A stretch of 64,000 nt of DNA from Mycobacteroides abscessus ATCC 19977. Lineage in GTDB: Bacteria > Actinomycetota > Actinomycetes > Mycobacteriales > Mycobacteriaceae. The stretch's first letter is position 1. Each line of letters starts with the position of its first letter. The DNA is taken from positions 2,356,001-2,420,000 of the forward strand of contig NC_010397.1 in NCBI RefSeq assembly GCF_000069185.1, read 5' to 3'. The position numbers and the translations under genes were made by a program. Below are positions 63,997-64,000 of this stretch, in pieces. The notes beneath the pieces were generated by a model. It saw only the letters and a list, made by a program, of their open reading frames with translations, had not been told where the DNA came from and searched no databases.

Positions 63997-64000
63997 CGAG

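Overview
The window is high-GC, densely packed actinobacterial DNA. Its backbone follows the Mycobacterium tuberculosis gene order from uvrB through uvrA, lysX, infC-rpmI-rplT, pheST, argCJBDFRGH, the Rv1683-like fusion, tyrS, tlyA-ppnK-recN and steA-mctB (about Rv1633 to Rv1698). Several features point to a rapidly growing relative, most likely the Mycobacteroides abscessus/chelonae group: an MspA-family porin, a SoxR-controlled exporter, an ABC-F gene beside tyrS, and no PE/PPE genes or pks10-region polyketide cluster. The Rv correspondences are recalled gene order, not search results, and the species call is an inference.

Layout. 1-2.9 kb: the C-terminal end of an MmpL-type transporter, two small secreted proteins, a Gfo/Idh/MocA oxidoreductase and a DUF402 protein. 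3-9.2 kb: uvrB, a convergent soxR with a divergent MFS exporter, an M20-type lipoprotein peptidase and a universal stress protein. 9.3-16.9 kb: a membrane protein, a metallo-beta-lactamase-fold hydrolase, uvrA, an acyl-CoA ligase, a 72-aa protein and a membrane-anchored esterase. 17-23.1 kb: lysX, a DUF1844 gene, then infC-rpmI-rplT-tsnR behind a structured leader. 23.2-31 kb is the accessory-rich part: an SDR, tRNA-Cys, an orphan WXG100 pair, an MspA-like porin with a Pro/Ala-rich partner, a class III adenylate cyclase, a rhomboid-like protein and an alkA-ogt operon. 31.2-43.4 kb: pheST and the arginine operon. 43.4-46.8 kb: an uncharacterised four-gene membrane cassette. 46.9-64 kb: the lipase/acyl-CoA synthetase fusion, a secreted protein, a Trm112-like protein, a TetR regulator, mpg with an ADP-ribosylglycohydrolase, tyrS, ABC-F, a TPR protein, a HAD phosphatase, tlyA, nadK, recN, steA and mctB.

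How the genes work together. DNA repair is over-represented: uvrB, uvrA, an Ada/AlkA fusion, ogt, mpg and recN. Both uvrA and uvrB carry promoter sequences resembling the LexA-independent (PafBC-type) damage promoter. The arginine genes form a chain of 4-base overlaps behind an ArgR-like operator. The exporter promoter has SoxR architecture: a near-palindromic SoxR box inside a long spacer, with a predicted start exactly on the ATG.

The least explained parts are the four-gene membrane cassette after argH, the WXG100 pair with no ESX machinery, the porin/partner pair with its repeat-bearing upstream region, and the infC leader, where the only reasonable start codon is AUC. I saw no insertion sequence, prophage, CRISPR array or rRNA gene.
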